From Oscillibacter sp. (GTDB lineage: Bacteria > Bacillota > Clostridia > Oscillospirales > Oscillospiraceae): 16,811 nucleotides of DNA. Below the pieces are notes generated by a model. The model made no database searches, was not told the DNA's origin, and worked only from the letters and a program-made list of their open reading frames with translations. Positions 1-13,027 of this stretch are shown here, piece by piece (the stretch's first letter is position 1; the number at the start of each line of letters is the position of its first letter). The stretch is from NCBI GenBank assembly GCA_020025415.1, contig JAHHSB010000011.1:1-16811 (forward strand), given 5' to 3'. Position numbers and translations under genes: made by a program.

Positions 1-18
1 GTATTTATGGTCATTTTC

Positions 19-27
19 TGCTATAAT
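19..27 (+). promoter_or_regulatory. dnaA promoter, extended -10 element
   Basis: TG at 19-20, one base, then a perfect TATAAT at 22-27 form an extended -10 box about 45 bases before the dnaA start. The matching -35 would fall at or before base 1, so it is cut off or only partly inside the window. Transcription should begin near base 34. No DnaA box is evident between the promoter and the gene, so autoregulation by DnaA cannot be shown here. Confidence 0.6.
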
Positions 28-70
28 TTTGTGTGTAATTTTTACGTTCTCGGGAAGAGAGGTGTTGGAA

Positions 71-1393
71 TTGAACTCTGTTTCAGACGTTTGGAGCAAT
101 GTACTGGAGCAATTGAAGCGGGACTTGTCGGAAACCACCATCAAAACCTGGTTCGACGAGCTGAGCGCTGTGGATATTCAGGATAATGTCTTTATCCTCC
201 ACTGTCCCAATGACTTCAAGAAAAAATATATTGAAAAGCTGTTTATCAAAAACATTCAGTCCTCCCTGCGGGATATCTTCTCCACGGATTTTGAGGTTCG
301 CATTCTCGACGAGGAGGACTATGCCGCTTTTATCGGCAAAGACGACCGTCCGGGCGGGTCCATGCAGAACTCGGAGGAGTTTACCTTTGAGACCTTTGTG
401 GTGGGCCCGTCCAACAAAATGGCCTACGCCGCATCGGTGGCGGTGGCTGAGCATCCGGCCAAGAACTACAACCCCCTGTTCATCTACGGGGATTCCGGCC
501 TGGGCAAGACCCACCTGATCTACGCCATCGCCCACGTGATCCGCAAGCGGGAGAAGAACCCCAAGATCGCCTACGTCAAGGGCGACGACCTGACCAACGA
601 GCTGGTGGCCGCCATCCGGGAGGGCCCCGGCAAGACCGCCGAGATGCGGGAGAAGTATCGCCAGGCGGACCTGCTGCTGGTGGATGACGTGCAGTTCATC
701 GCCGGCAAGAAGCAAACCCAGGAGGAGTTCTTCCATACCTTTAATACTCTATACGAATCCGGCAAGCAGATCGTCCTGACCTCCGACCGGCCCCCCTCGG
801 AGATGACCCAACTGGAAGACCGGCTGCGCACCCGTTTTGAGTGGGGTCTGCTGGTGGACGTGGCGCCGCCGGATTTTGAGACCCGGATGGCCATCATCAA
901 AAACAAGGCTGCCATGCTGGGCATGGACCTGCCAGACAAGATCACCGCCTACATCGCCGAGAACGTTACCGCCAATGTCCGGCAGCTGGAGGGCACCATT
1001 AATAAGATTCTTGCCTATAAAGACCTGCTGGGCAACGACACCGATGAAGAGACTGTCACCCGGGCCATCCAGGATATGCTCAAGCGCTCCAACGAGTATG
1101 TCCCCTCCCCCGAGGTGATCATCGAATATATCAGCAAGTACTATATGCTAGACGAGTCCGTCATCCGGGGCCAGCAGCGCATCCGGGATGCGGTTCAGGC
1201 CCGGCAGATCGCCATGTACCTCATCCGCTCCATGACCAACCTGTCTCTCGACGACATCGGCCGGGAGTTCGGCAACCGGGACCACACCACCGTGCTCTAC
1301 TCCATTGACAAGGTGGAAAAGACCATGAAAAAAGACTCCGCCTTTGCCGAAACCGTCAAGGAAATCAAGACCAATATCAATGCCAAGCGCTGA
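71..1393 (+). CDS. dnaA: Chromosomal replication initiator protein DnaA
   Basis: DnaA is the AAA+ ATPase that binds DnaA boxes, unwinds oriC and recruits the helicase. I place the start at the TTG at 71, giving 440 aa beginning MNSVSDVW, because an AGAGAGG ribosome site (56-62) lies 8 bases upstream and family members begin this way; GTG at 62 or TTG at 65 are alternatives. Domain I (residues 1-80) is the helicase-interaction module. Domain II is a very short linker. Domain III has Walker A GDSGLGKT at about 140-147 and Walker B LLLVDD at about 201-206. Domain IV ends with the DNA-binding signature RDHTTVLYS from about residue 403. Length is normal for the family. It is the first gene of the replication cluster, and candidate DnaA boxes lie directly downstream. 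Confidence 0.98.
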   Translation: MNSVSDVWSNVLEQLKRDLSETTIKTWFDELSAVDIQDNVFILHCPNDFKKKYIEKLFIKNIQSSLRDIFSTDFEVRILDEEDYAAFIGKDDRPGGSMQNSEEFTFETFVVGPSNKMAYAASVAVAEHPAKNYNPLFIYGDSGLGKTHLIYAIAHVIRKREKNPKIAYVKGDDLTNELVAAIREGPGKTAEMREKYRQADLLLVDDVQFIAGKKQTQEEFFHTFNTLYESGKQIVLTSDRPPSEMTQLEDRLRTRFEWGLLVDVAPPDFETRMAIIKNKAAMLGMDLPDKITAYIAENVTANVRQLEGTINKILAYKDLLGNDTDEETVTRAIQDMLKRSNEYVPSPEVIIEYISKYYMLDESVIRGQQRIRDAVQARQIAMYLIRSMTNLSLDDIGREFGNRDHTTVLYSIDKVEKTMKKDSAFAETVKEIKTNINAKR

Positions 1394-1651
1394 TGCCATT
1401 TTTCCACAGCTGTGGTGGAAGAAGAAAAACTTGCCTGTGGAGAACTTCAAAGAAAAAAAAGCTGTGGAAAGCCCCTGCAAGCCTTCCACAGTCCCTGGGG
1501 AAGCCCTTTCCCTTGGGCCGACAGCCTTTGCTGGTTTTTTCCACAAGCATTTTCTCTAGTGCTTCTTTCTTCTAAAAAATATGCTGTTCTTTTCTTTTTA
1601 TACCGCTTGGCCCTATTTTTTTTCATCCTTTAGAAAGAGAGGAAGTTTCCC
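1394..1651. other. Candidate oriC: DnaA-box cluster and AT-rich unwinding region
   Basis: The dnaA-dnaN gap has five 9-mers close to the DnaA-box consensus TTATCCACA: TTTTCCACA at 1400-1408 (+), TTCTCCACA at 1436-1444 (-), CTTTCCACA at 1463-1471 (-), CCTTCCACA at 1482-1490 (+) and TTTTCCACA at 1537-1545 (+). A weaker site at 1411-1419 (-) makes a palindrome (CCACAGCTGTGG, 1404-1415) with the first box. To the right, 1550-1632 is rich in T and A and is the likely DNA unwinding element. None of the boxes is the perfect consensus. In Bacillus and related Firmicutes the functional origin with its unwinding element lies in this gap, so the assignment rests on position plus box clustering. I see no clear array of DnaA-trio repeats. 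Confidence 0.8.
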
Positions 1652-2773
1652 ATGATGAAATTCTCCTGCGAGAAGGCCCTGCTGCAAAACGCCATCAACG
1701 TGGCAGCCCGGGCGGTGGCCCCGAAAAGCTCCATCCCCGCGTTGGAAGGGCTGCTTCTCCATGCGGCAGACGGGGTCCTGACCGTCTCCGGCTACAATAT
1801 GCAGACCGGCATCCGCACCAAAATTTCCGCCGACGTCACCGAGGGGGGCGAGCTGGTACTCAACGCTCGGCTATTCGGCGACATTGTCCGCAAGATGCCA
1901 GACGACGTGGTGGTGTTTCAGGCCGATGAGAAAAACCTGGTACGCCTGCGCTGCGGCGATGCGGACTTCTCTATCCTGGGCCTGGGCGCCGCCGACTATC
2001 CGGAGCTGCCCGAGGTGGAAGATGAATTTTCCATCACCATTCAGCAGACCCTGCTGCGCTCCATGATCCAGGAGACGGCCTTTGCCGTGTCCAACAACGA
2101 AAGCCGGCCCGTTCACACCGGCGCTTTGTTTGAGGTGGGTGACAAGCAGCTGACCATGGTGGCTGTGGATGGCTTCCGCCTGGCTATCCGCCGGGAGAAG
2201 CTGGAGCGCATTGACGGGGGCATCTTCTCCTTCGTGGCTCCGGGCAGCGCCCTCAATGAAGTGGAGAAGATCTGCGAGGATACCGAGGACCCCGCCTGCA
2301 TCACCCTGGGTCGGCGCCACATCCTCTTTGAGGTGGGCGGCACCGAGCTGATCTGCCGCCGGCTGGAGGGCGAGTTTCTGGACTATAAGAACGCCGTGCC
2401 TCGGAAAAACCCCATCTCCGTGGTGGCGGACACCAAGGCCATGATCCAAAGCATCGACCGGGTCAGCGTGATGATCTCTGACAAGCTGAAAAGCCCTGTG
2501 CGCTGCCTGTTTGACCACGATAAGGTCTACTTTTCTGCCAAGACCGGCAACGGCGAGGCCAAGGACGTATGTCCCATCAGCGGCGAGGGCGGCGGCCTGG
2601 AGATCGGCTTTAATAACCGCTATCTGATGGAGGCGCTGCGCTACGCCCCGGCCGAGCAGGTGCGCATCGAGCTTAATACCGGGGTCTCCCCCGCGGTGAT
2701 TGTGCCCACCGAGGGAGATGAGGACCGCTTCCTCTACATGGTTCTGCCCGTGCGGCTCAAGGCCGCGGATTAA
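1652..2773 (+). CDS. dnaN: DNA polymerase III sliding clamp, beta subunit
   Basis: DnaN is the ring-shaped clamp that tethers DNA polymerase III and many repair proteins to DNA. The 373-aa product has the usual length for three repeated clamp folds and the typical opening [10 protein letters not shown] followed by [20 protein letters not shown]. The ending YMVLPVRL is also characteristic of the family. A GAGAGGAAG ribosome site (1637-1645) precedes two adjacent ATG codons at 1652 and 1655. Either could be used, and MKFS from 1655 matches relatives best. The gene follows the candidate origin and is followed 43 bases later by the S4 gene, so it probably shares a transcript with the genes up to recF. 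No separate promoter is obvious in the AT-rich gap. Confidence 0.98.
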   Translation: MMKFSCEKALLQNAINVAARAVAPKSSIPALEGLLLHAADGVLTVSGYNMQTGIRTKISADVTEGGELVLNARLFGDIVRKMPDDVVVFQADEKNLVRLRCGDADFSILGLGAADYPELPEVEDEFSITIQQTLLRSMIQETAFAVSNNESRPVHTGALFEVGDKQLTMVAVDGFRLAIRREKLERIDGGIFSFVAPGSALNEVEKICEDTEDPACITLGRRHILFEVGGTELICRRLEGEFLDYKNAVPRKNPISVVADTKAMIQSIDRVSVMISDKLKSPVRCLFDHDKVYFSAKTGNGEAKDVCPISGEGGGLEIGFNNRYLMEALRYAPAEQVRIELNTGVSPAVIVPTEGDEDRFLYMVLPVRLKAAD

Positions 2774-2816
2774 AGCGGGCCGGCATCCCAATTGCAGGAA
2801 GGAGCAAACGCGCCCC

Positions 2817-3032
2817 ATGAAAACCATTGTCATTACCACGGAGTTTATTAAGCTCCAGGACCTTTTGAAATTTGCCAACCTGGTAGAAAGCGGCGGCGAG
2901 GCCAAAGAGCGCATCCAAAACGGCGAGGTGACGCTTAACGGCGAGGTGTGCACCATGCGGGGCAAGAAGATCCGCCCCGGGGATGTGGTGTCCTTTGCCG
3001 GGGCGGAGCTAAGCGTGCGCTATGCGGATTGA
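2817..3032 (+). CDS. yaaA: S4 domain protein YaaA (RlbA-like)
   Basis: This 71-aa protein is almost entirely one S4 RNA-binding fold: [19 protein letters not shown], then [11 protein letters not shown] and the basic turn [11 protein letters not shown]. It matches the small S4 protein that sits between dnaN and recF in most Firmicutes. Its molecular role is not settled; ribosome or structured-RNA binding is assumed from the fold. The start is the ATG at 2817, with GGAAGGAG at 2797-2804 giving a rather long spacing of 12 bases. The same frame is open further upstream, but that part overlaps dnaN and carries no domain. Its last 11 bases overlap the recF start, which implies translational coupling. 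Confidence 0.93.
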   Translation: MKTIVITTEFIKLQDLLKFANLVESGGEAKERIQNGEVTLNGEVCTMRGKKIRPGDVVSFAGAELSVRYAD

Positions 3033-4128
3033 CCGGCTGGAGGCGGATTTTTTCCGCAACTACACCCATCTGGAGGCCTGCTTCTGCCCGGGAGTGAATC
3101 TGATCTGCGGTGAAAACGCCCAGGGCAAGACCAATCTGCTGGAGGCTATCGGTTACCTCTCCGCCGCCCGGTCCCACCGGGCCCGATACGACAGGGAGCT
3201 GATTATGCTGGGCGTTGACCGGGCCTTTTTGAAAGGTGAGGTAGATAGCCGGGGCCGCAGCTTCGTACTGGAGGCCCGGCTCCACCGGGGCCAGGGGCGG
3301 CAGCTGTGGTCCAACGGCGTGCGGCTCAAGACCGCCGGGGAGCTGGCGGGCATTTTGACCACCGTCCTCTTCTGCCCCGAGGATCTGGAGCTTATTCGAG
3401 AGGGGGCCGCCGCCCGGCGCCGCTTCCTGGACAGCGCCATCTGCCAGCTGCGGCCCCGGTACGCCGCCGCCCTGGCGGAGTATAACCGCCTCTATGAGCA
3501 TAAGACCCGTATTCTCCGGGACTGGCCGGAAAATCCCTCTCTGCTGGACACTCTGGATGATTTCAGCCTGCGCATGGCCCAGACCGGGGCCCTGGTGATC
3601 CACTACCGGGCCCACTTTATCCGCCGGCTGTGCCGGGAAGCCCCCCTCATTCACCGGGAATTCTCCGGTGGACGGGAGGAGTTGGGACTGCGCTACGAGA
3701 CGGTGTCCACCGTCCGGGATCCGGAGGCGGCGCCCCGGGAAATCCTGGAGCAGCTGCTGGAGCATCAGGAGCGGCACCGCCAAGCGGAGCTGGACGCCCG
3801 CCAGTGTCTCACCGGGCCCCATAAGGACGATCTGAGCGTGGAGATCAACGGCCTGGCCGCCCGGACCTTCGGCTCCCAGGGCCAGACCCGCACCGCGGCG
3901 CTGTCGCTGAAGCTGGCCCAGCGGGAGATCTTTTACCAGGAGACGGAGGAGTATCCGGTGCTGCTGCTGGATGACGTGCTCAGTGAGCTGGACCAGCGCC
4001 GCCAGGAATTCGTTCTTAACCGCATCAGCGGAGGGCAGGTGTTCATCACCTGCTGTGAAGAGGATGAGCGGCTGCCCCGACTGCTGGGGGGGCAGGTGTT
4101 CCGGGTAAAAAACGGCACCTTGGCGTGA
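3022..4128 (+). CDS. recF: DNA replication and repair protein RecF
   Basis: RecF is an SMC-like ATPase that with RecO and RecR helps load RecA at single-strand gaps and stalled forks. The 368-aa protein has Walker A GENAQGKT at residues 30-37, the ABC signature GSQGQ at about 284-288 and Walker [12 protein letters not shown] at about 314-324. The length is normal. Its ATG overlaps the end of the S4 gene by 11 bases, so it is probably translationally coupled. The reading frame is intact to TGA at 4126-4128. Oddly, the segment encoding the C-terminal residues [16 protein letters not shown] is repeated downstream at 4210-4259, and part of it is also present in inverted orientation at 4128-4143. 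Confidence 0.97.
   Translation: MRIDRLEADFFRNYTHLEACFCPGVNLICGENAQGKTNLLEAIGYLSAARSHRARYDRELIMLGVDRAFLKGEVDSRGRSFVLEARLHRGQGRQLWSNGVRLKTAGELAGILTTVLFCPEDLELIREGAAARRRFLDSAICQLRPRYAAALAEYNRLYEHKTRILRDWPENPSLLDTLDDFSLRMAQTGALVIHYRAHFIRRLCREAPLIHREFSGGREELGLRYETVSTVRDPEAAPREILEQLLEHQERHRQAELDARQCLTGPHKDDLSVEINGLAARTFGSQGQTRTAALSLKLAQREIFYQETEEYPVLLLDDVLSELDQRRQEFVLNRISGGQVFITCCEEDERLPRLLGGQVFRVKNGTLA
4044..4093 (+). repeat. Direct repeat, copy 1 (inside the recF 3' end)
   Basis: This 50-bp segment matches 4210-4259 at 49 of 50 positions, the only difference being A at 4080 against G at 4246. The two copies are 166 bp apart. Copy 1 is the coding one, because it carries the natural C-terminus of RecF. 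Confidence 0.95.
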
Positions 4129-4209
4129 GCAGGTGATGAACACGCGACGGAGCGGAGCGACGGGAGCCGCGCGACAGCGCGTTTTAAATCGCCGCGCCGC
4201 ACCGCGGCG
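4128..4209. repeat. Inverted recF fragment plus GC-rich insert of unknown origin
   Basis: Bases 4128-4143 (AGCAGGTGATGAACAC) are the exact reverse complement of recF bases 4039-4054. They are followed by about 66 bp of very GC-rich sequence with a short TTTTAAAT core and internal hairpins, for example GCCGCG at 4191-4196 pairing with CGCGGC at 4203-4208. The outer arms 4128-4138 and 4210-4220 are complementary over 11 bp, so the block can fold as one large stem. It may be a mobile REP-like element or the product of template switching. No transposase is present. Confidence 0.75.
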
Positions 4210-4259
4210 CATCACCTGCTGTGAAGAGGATGAGCGGCTGCCCCGGCTGCTGGGGGGGC
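4210..4259 (+). repeat. Direct repeat, copy 2 (non-coding recF fragment)
   Basis: This is a second copy of the recF C-terminal coding segment, 49/50 identical to 4044-4093, placed outside recF and ending just before the remB ribosome site. It has no start codon of its own and no rest of the gene, so it is a duplication remnant. The near identity implies a recent event or ongoing homogenisation. Confidence 0.92.
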
Positions 4260-4275
4260 CGGGAAAGGAAGCGCC

Positions 4276-4542
4276 ATGTATCTACACATCGGACAAAACG
4301 AGCTGCTGCCGGATCGACGGATCATCGGCATCTTCGACTTAGACCACGTTTCCTGGAGTAAACGGGGGCGGGAGTACCTCTCCGCTGCCGAGGCCGAGGG
4401 CGTGGTACTGGACATCTCCGGCGACATCCCCAAATCCTTTGTAGTGGCGGACCACCCCTATCACCGGCAGATCGTTTATCTCAGCCAGCTCAACGCCTCC
4501 ACCCTGGCCCTCCGGGCCGAGAAAAAAAAGTTGGAGCTTTGA
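4276..4542 (+). CDS. remB: Extracellular matrix regulator RemB (DUF370)
   Basis: This 88-aa protein begins MYLHIGQNELLPDRRIIGIFDLD and matches the DUF370 family member (YaaB/RemB) found between recF and gyrB in Firmicutes. In Bacillus subtilis RemB works with RemA in activating biofilm-matrix genes, and RemA is a DNA-binding ring protein. A DNA-binding role here is inferred from the family. An AAGGA ribosome site at 4265-4269 lies 6 bases before the ATG. The C-terminal lysine stretch (EKKKLEL) is basic. The gene sits immediately after the duplicated recF segment, which separates it from recF by 147 bp, so its expression may differ from the usual tight recF-remB arrangement. Confidence 0.9.
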   Translation: MYLHIGQNELLPDRRIIGIFDLDHVSWSKRGREYLSAAEAEGVVLDISGDIPKSFVVADHPYHRQIVYLSQLNASTLALRAEKKKLEL

Positions 4543-4642
4543 GCCTTTCCCTTCCCTGCCTCGGCGGCGGGGACGGCCCGGCCCCCTGGGGCGGGCGAGT
4601 TTTGCATCCATTGCTACTGACCAAACCAAGGTGAGGAGAAGT

Positions 4643-4664
4643 GGGCCGGACACGGCTCCGGCCC
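4643..4664 (+). other. GC hairpin in the gyrB leader
   Basis: GGGCCGGA (4643-4650) and TCCGGCCC (4657-4664) form an 8-bp stem with a 6-base loop, 34 bases before the gyrB start. Only a weak T-rich stretch (CTCTTCTT) follows, so it is a possible weak terminator or a leader structure rather than a clear terminator. The rest of the 156-bp remB-gyrB gap is GC-rich and shows no convincing promoter. Confidence 0.45.
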
Positions 4665-4686
4665 GGCTCTTCTTGCCTTGAAGTGA

Positions 4687-6642
<1,956 letters not shown>

Positions 6643-6657
6643 AGGAGGGAACAGACC

Positions 6658-9210
<2,553 letters not shown>

Positions 9211-9229
9211 AAAAGAAAGGAGCAAGCTG

Positions 9230-9442
9230 ATGCGGCGTTACCGGATCCGGCCTTCCAAGGAGATGCGTCCCATGAGCATTGGGATGAGCATCGAAGACGT
9301 TCCCGGCGATGCCCTCAACGAGCAGAGCGGCGGCTCCGATATCCAGCGCCGGTTGGAGGCGCTGCGCCGCCTCTTTGATCAGCGGCTCATCACCCAGGAG
9401 GAGTACGAGGAAAAGCGCAAAGAGATCCTGCGGGAGCTGTGA
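9230..9442 (+). CDS. Small SHOCT-domain protein
   Basis: This 70-aa protein has an N-terminal basic stretch ([14 protein letters not shown]) and a C-terminal SHOCT-like module: [36 protein letters not shown] domains are short helical segments usually found at protein ends and probably mediate oligomerisation; no enzymatic role is known. A good AAAGGAG site (9216-9222) sits 7 bases before the ATG, and the gene starts only 19 bases after gyrA, so it is likely part of the gyrase transcript. There is no signal peptide or membrane segment. Its specific function is unknown. An in-frame ATG at 9272 ([10 protein letters not shown]) is a possible alternative start but has no comparable ribosome site. 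Confidence 0.8.
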   Translation: MRRYRIRPSKEMRPMSIGMSIEDVPGDALNEQSGGSDIQRRLEALRRLFDQRLITQEEYEEKRKEILREL

Positions 9443-9451
9443 GCAGCCTGG

Positions 9452-9480
9452 GCGGGAGCGGCCGCGGCCGCTCCCGCTTT
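9452..9480 (+). terminator. Palindromic hairpin after the gyrase-SHOCT genes
   Basis: Bases 9452-9477 form a perfect 26-base palindrome: GCGGGAGCGGCC, a CG-rich centre, then GGCCGCTCCCGC. It can fold to an 11-bp stem with a 4-base loop and is followed by CTTTG with only three T residues. It is therefore a probable but not canonical terminator for the gyrA transcript, and could also act as an RNA-stabilising end. Confidence 0.55.
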
Positions 9481-9492
9481 GTAAAAAGAAAG

Positions 9493-9518
9493 ACTGTTAC
9501 TATCTACACCGACGGGGC
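9493..9518 (+). repeat. Partial copy of the rnhA 5' end
   Basis: This 26-bp segment matches the rnhA start region 9606-9631 at 24 positions, and both differences are silent third-codon changes. It encodes TVTIYTDGA, the beginning of RNase H, but has no ATG and no continuation. The match stops at a 7-bp hairpin (GCCTTGC at 9519-9525, loop TGC, GCAAGGC at 9529-9535). It is a broken duplicate or a remnant of a second RNase H gene. Confidence 0.8.
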
Positions 9519-9599
9519 GCCTTGCTGCGCAAGGCCCAAAGATGTCCCAGCCGGCTTGCCGCTGAAGATGACAAAAGGCCCTGTCGGGAAGGGAGACGT

Positions 9600-10037
9600 A
9601 TGAAAACTGTTACCATCTACACTGACGGGGCCTGCTCCGGCAACCCCGGCCCCGGAGGCTGGGGTGCTATTTTACTGTACGGCGTCCACCGACGGGAGCT
9701 TTCCGGCGGCGAGGCCCAGACTACCAACAACCGCATGGAGCTCACCGCCGTCATAAAGGCGCTGGAATGTCTCAAAGAGCCCTGCGTTGTGGAGCTGTGG
9801 AGCGATTCCAAATACGTCATCGACGGATTGTCCAAGGGCTGGGCCAAATCCTGGCGGGCCCGAGGCTGGGTGAAGTCGGACAAAAAGCCCGCCCTGAATC
9901 CGGACCTGTGGGGCCGGGTGCTGGAGCTGGCGGAGATCCACAGCCTCCGCTATCACTGGGTCAAGGGCCACGCGGAAAACGAGTATAATAACCGCTGCGA
10001 CGAACTTGCAGTAGCACAGAGCAAAAAGTACCAGTGA
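9600..10037 (+). CDS. rnhA: Ribonuclease HI
   Basis: RNase HI degrades the RNA strand of RNA-DNA hybrids, clearing R-loops and Okazaki primers. The 145-aa protein has the full catalytic set: Asp9 ([11 protein letters not shown]), Glu47 (NNRMEL), Asp69 ([10 protein letters not shown]) and Asp134 (NRCDELA), with His124 in the flexible [11 protein letters not shown] loop. It also contains the basic handle region [17 protein letters not shown], as in E. coli RNase HI. AAGGGAG at 9589-9595 lies 4 bases before the ATG. The gene is separated from the SHOCT gene by the palindromic hairpin and a partial copy of its own 5' end. A strong terminator follows at 10219. Confidence 0.96.
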   Translation: MKTVTIYTDGACSGNPGPGGWGAILLYGVHRRELSGGEAQTTNNRMELTAVIKALECLKEPCVVELWSDSKYVIDGLSKGWAKSWRARGWVKSDKKPALNPDLWGRVLELAEIHSLRYHWVKGHAENEYNNRCDELAVAQSKKYQ

Positions 10038-10101
10038 CCACCCGGGGGGCCTCCTCTGCCCCGGCGACGGATTTTGACAGCCTTCGGGGAAAATTGGGAA
10101 T

Positions 10102-10145
10102 TCGTTTACAGATCGTTTACACTCCCGTCATGAATCTGTTATTTT
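10102..10145 (+). promoter_or_regulatory. TTTACA direct repeat with possible promoter upstream of nadE
   Basis: TCGTTTACA occurs twice, at 10102-10110 and 10113-10121, giving TTTACA-N5-TTTACA with an 11-bp period. This matches the layout of Bacillus PhoP boxes and of OmpR-family operators in general. The second TTTACA could also serve as a -35 box with TATTTT at 10140-10145 (18-bp spacer). Both readings come from sequence form alone. The site lies before the terminator at 10219, so any transcript from it would have to pass that hairpin to reach nadE. Confidence 0.35.
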
Positions 10146-10158
10146 TATTGGGTATTGT

Positions 10159-10172
10159 ATTCTCAAGAGAAT
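10159..10172. promoter_or_regulatory. Inverted repeat ATTCTC-AA-GAGAAT
   Basis: A perfect 6-bp inverted repeat with a 2-base centre lies just after the possible promoter at 10116-10145, a usual place for a repressor operator. I do not recognise it as a known NiaR, NrtR or Rex site. Chance occurrence in this AT-richer gap is possible. Confidence 0.3.
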
Positions 10173-10218
10173 CGGTATTCGCCCAGTACCGGTTTGAACC
10201 CTCCTTATCAATACTGCG

Positions 10219-10250
10219 AAAGGCACCGCCCACGGCGGTGCCTTTTGTCA
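10219..10250 (+). terminator. Intrinsic terminator after rnhA
   Basis: AAAGGCACCGCC (10219-10230), loop CAC, and GGCGGTGCCTTT (10234-10245) form a 12-bp stem that continues into TTGTCATT. It ends the rnhA transcript 180 bases after its stop and isolates nadE, unless read-through is regulated. A second weaker hairpin, CCTCCC (10254-10259) with GGGAGG (10269-10274), follows. Confidence 0.8.
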
Positions 10251-10327
10251 TTGCCTCCCTTGCAAAGCGGGAGGGTTGAGAGTAAGATAAAGGCAAATCA
10301 AAACCATGGAAAAAACGGAGGGATTTT

Positions 10328-12241
<1,914 letters not shown>

Positions 12242-12298
12242 GGCGGGAACGGGAACAGCCGGGGGCCGGCCGCCTCAATGGGGCCGGCGGAAACTGTC

Positions 12299-12318
12299 AA
12301 AAAGCGTTTGCTTTTTAA
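12299..12318 (+). terminator. Weak AT-rich hairpin between nadE and the flavin reductase gene
   Basis: AAAAAGC (12299-12305), loop GTTT, and GCTTTTT (12310-12316) form a 7-bp stem ending in a T run, 83 bases... downstream region starting 58 bases after the nadE stop. A GC-rich pairing, CCGGCC near 12265 with GGCCGG near 12285, lies just before it. Together they may give partial termination between the two genes. Confidence 0.35.
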
Positions 12319-12339
12319 TTTAAACAGGAGGAATGCAAT

Positions 12340-12900
12340 ATGAGAAAGAACTTTGGAGCCAAGCCTGTTTTTTTCCCCATGCCGGTGCTGATCGTAGGTA
12401 CTTACGGCGAGGATGGAACACCTGATGCCATGAATGCGGCCTGGGGCTGCCTCTGCGCCCCCAATCAGCTGTCGCTGTTTCTGAGTGCCGGCCACCGGAC
12501 GGTGAAAAACCTTCTGGCCAAGGGGGCCTTTACCGTGAGCATGGCCACCGCCAAGGAGCTGGTGCCGGCGGACTATGTGGGCATGGTCTCTGCCAACGAC
12601 GTGCCCGACAAGCTGGAAAAGACCGGCTGGCACCTGCACAAGAGCGAGTTTGTGGACGCTCCCGTCATTGAGGAGCTGCCCCTGACCCTGGAGTGCAGGC
12701 TGGTGCGCTACGATCCTGAGACCACCCAGCTGGTGGGCGAGATCGTAAACGTCAGCGCCGAGGAGTCCGTTTTGGGCGAAAAGGGCCAGGTGGACCCGGC
12801 GCTGCTGGATCCCATCTGCTACGATTCCGAGAACAGCCAGTACCTGCGCCTGGGCGAGGTCGTGGGTAATGCCTTCCGGGACGGGGGCGCGCTGAAGTAA
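12340..12900 (+). CDS. Flavin reductase family protein (FMN-binding split barrel)
   Basis: This 186-aa protein has the flavin-reductase-like split-barrel pattern: an N-terminal PMPVLIVGTYGEDGTPDAMNAAWG, a central SAGHRTVKNLLAKGAFTVSMAT, and LPLTLECRLVRYDPETTQLVGEIVNV near the end. Members bind FMN and either reduce free flavin with NAD(P)H or act as flavoproteins of unknown partner in anaerobes; the substrate cannot be read from sequence. There is no signal peptide, so it is cytoplasmic. A perfect AGGAGG (12326-12331) is 8 bases before the ATG. It follows nadE, so a link to nicotinamide or flavin redox is plausible but not shown. A strong bidirectional terminator follows 24 bases after the stop. 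Confidence 0.88.
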   Translation: MRKNFGAKPVFFPMPVLIVGTYGEDGTPDAMNAAWGCLCAPNQLSLFLSAGHRTVKNLLAKGAFTVSMATAKELVPADYVGMVSANDVPDKLEKTGWHLHKSEFVDAPVIEELPLTLECRLVRYDPETTQLVGEIVNVSAEESVLGEKGQVDPALLDPICYDSENSQYLRLGEVVGNAFRDGGALK

Positions 12901-12924
12901 AAGGCTTGCTTAAAGCAGAAAAGA

Positions 12925-12970
12925 ACAGTCCGCACCGCCTGTAAAGGCGGTGCGGACTGTTTATTGTTTT
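12925..12970. terminator. Bidirectional intrinsic terminator between convergent operons
   Basis: ACAGTCCGCACCGCC (12925-12939), loop TGTAAA, and GGCGGTGCGGACTGT (12946-12960) form a perfect 15-bp stem. On the + strand TTATTGTTTT follows. On the - strand the tail is TCTTTTC, so it can end both the flavin reductase transcript and the sensor-kinase transcript coming from the other side. Confidence 0.9.
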
Positions 12971-13027
12971 CGGCGGCTGGGCTTGCGCATCCGTCTCCCG
13001 GAGCAGGGCCTCCTCTTTTTTCAACCC

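Noticed and set aside
2935-4215. A 426-codon - strand open frame opposite recF.
   Set aside because: It lies opposite an intact recF with all ATPase motifs, and the frame has no recognisable domain.
4133-4342. A 69-codon frame carrying a second copy of the RecF peptide [16 protein letters not shown].
   Set aside because: The match comes from the duplicated DNA. The frame runs into remB in the wrong phase and has no ribosome site.
10034-10279. An 81-codon frame in the rnhA-nadE gap.
   Set aside because: It reads straight through the rnhA terminator hairpin, has no ribosome site and no domain.
10219-10327. A possible NAD-sensing riboswitch or attenuator before nadE.
   Set aside because: The hairpin is fully explained as the rnhA terminator. 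I could not find a matching anti-terminator or a known NAD riboswitch core.
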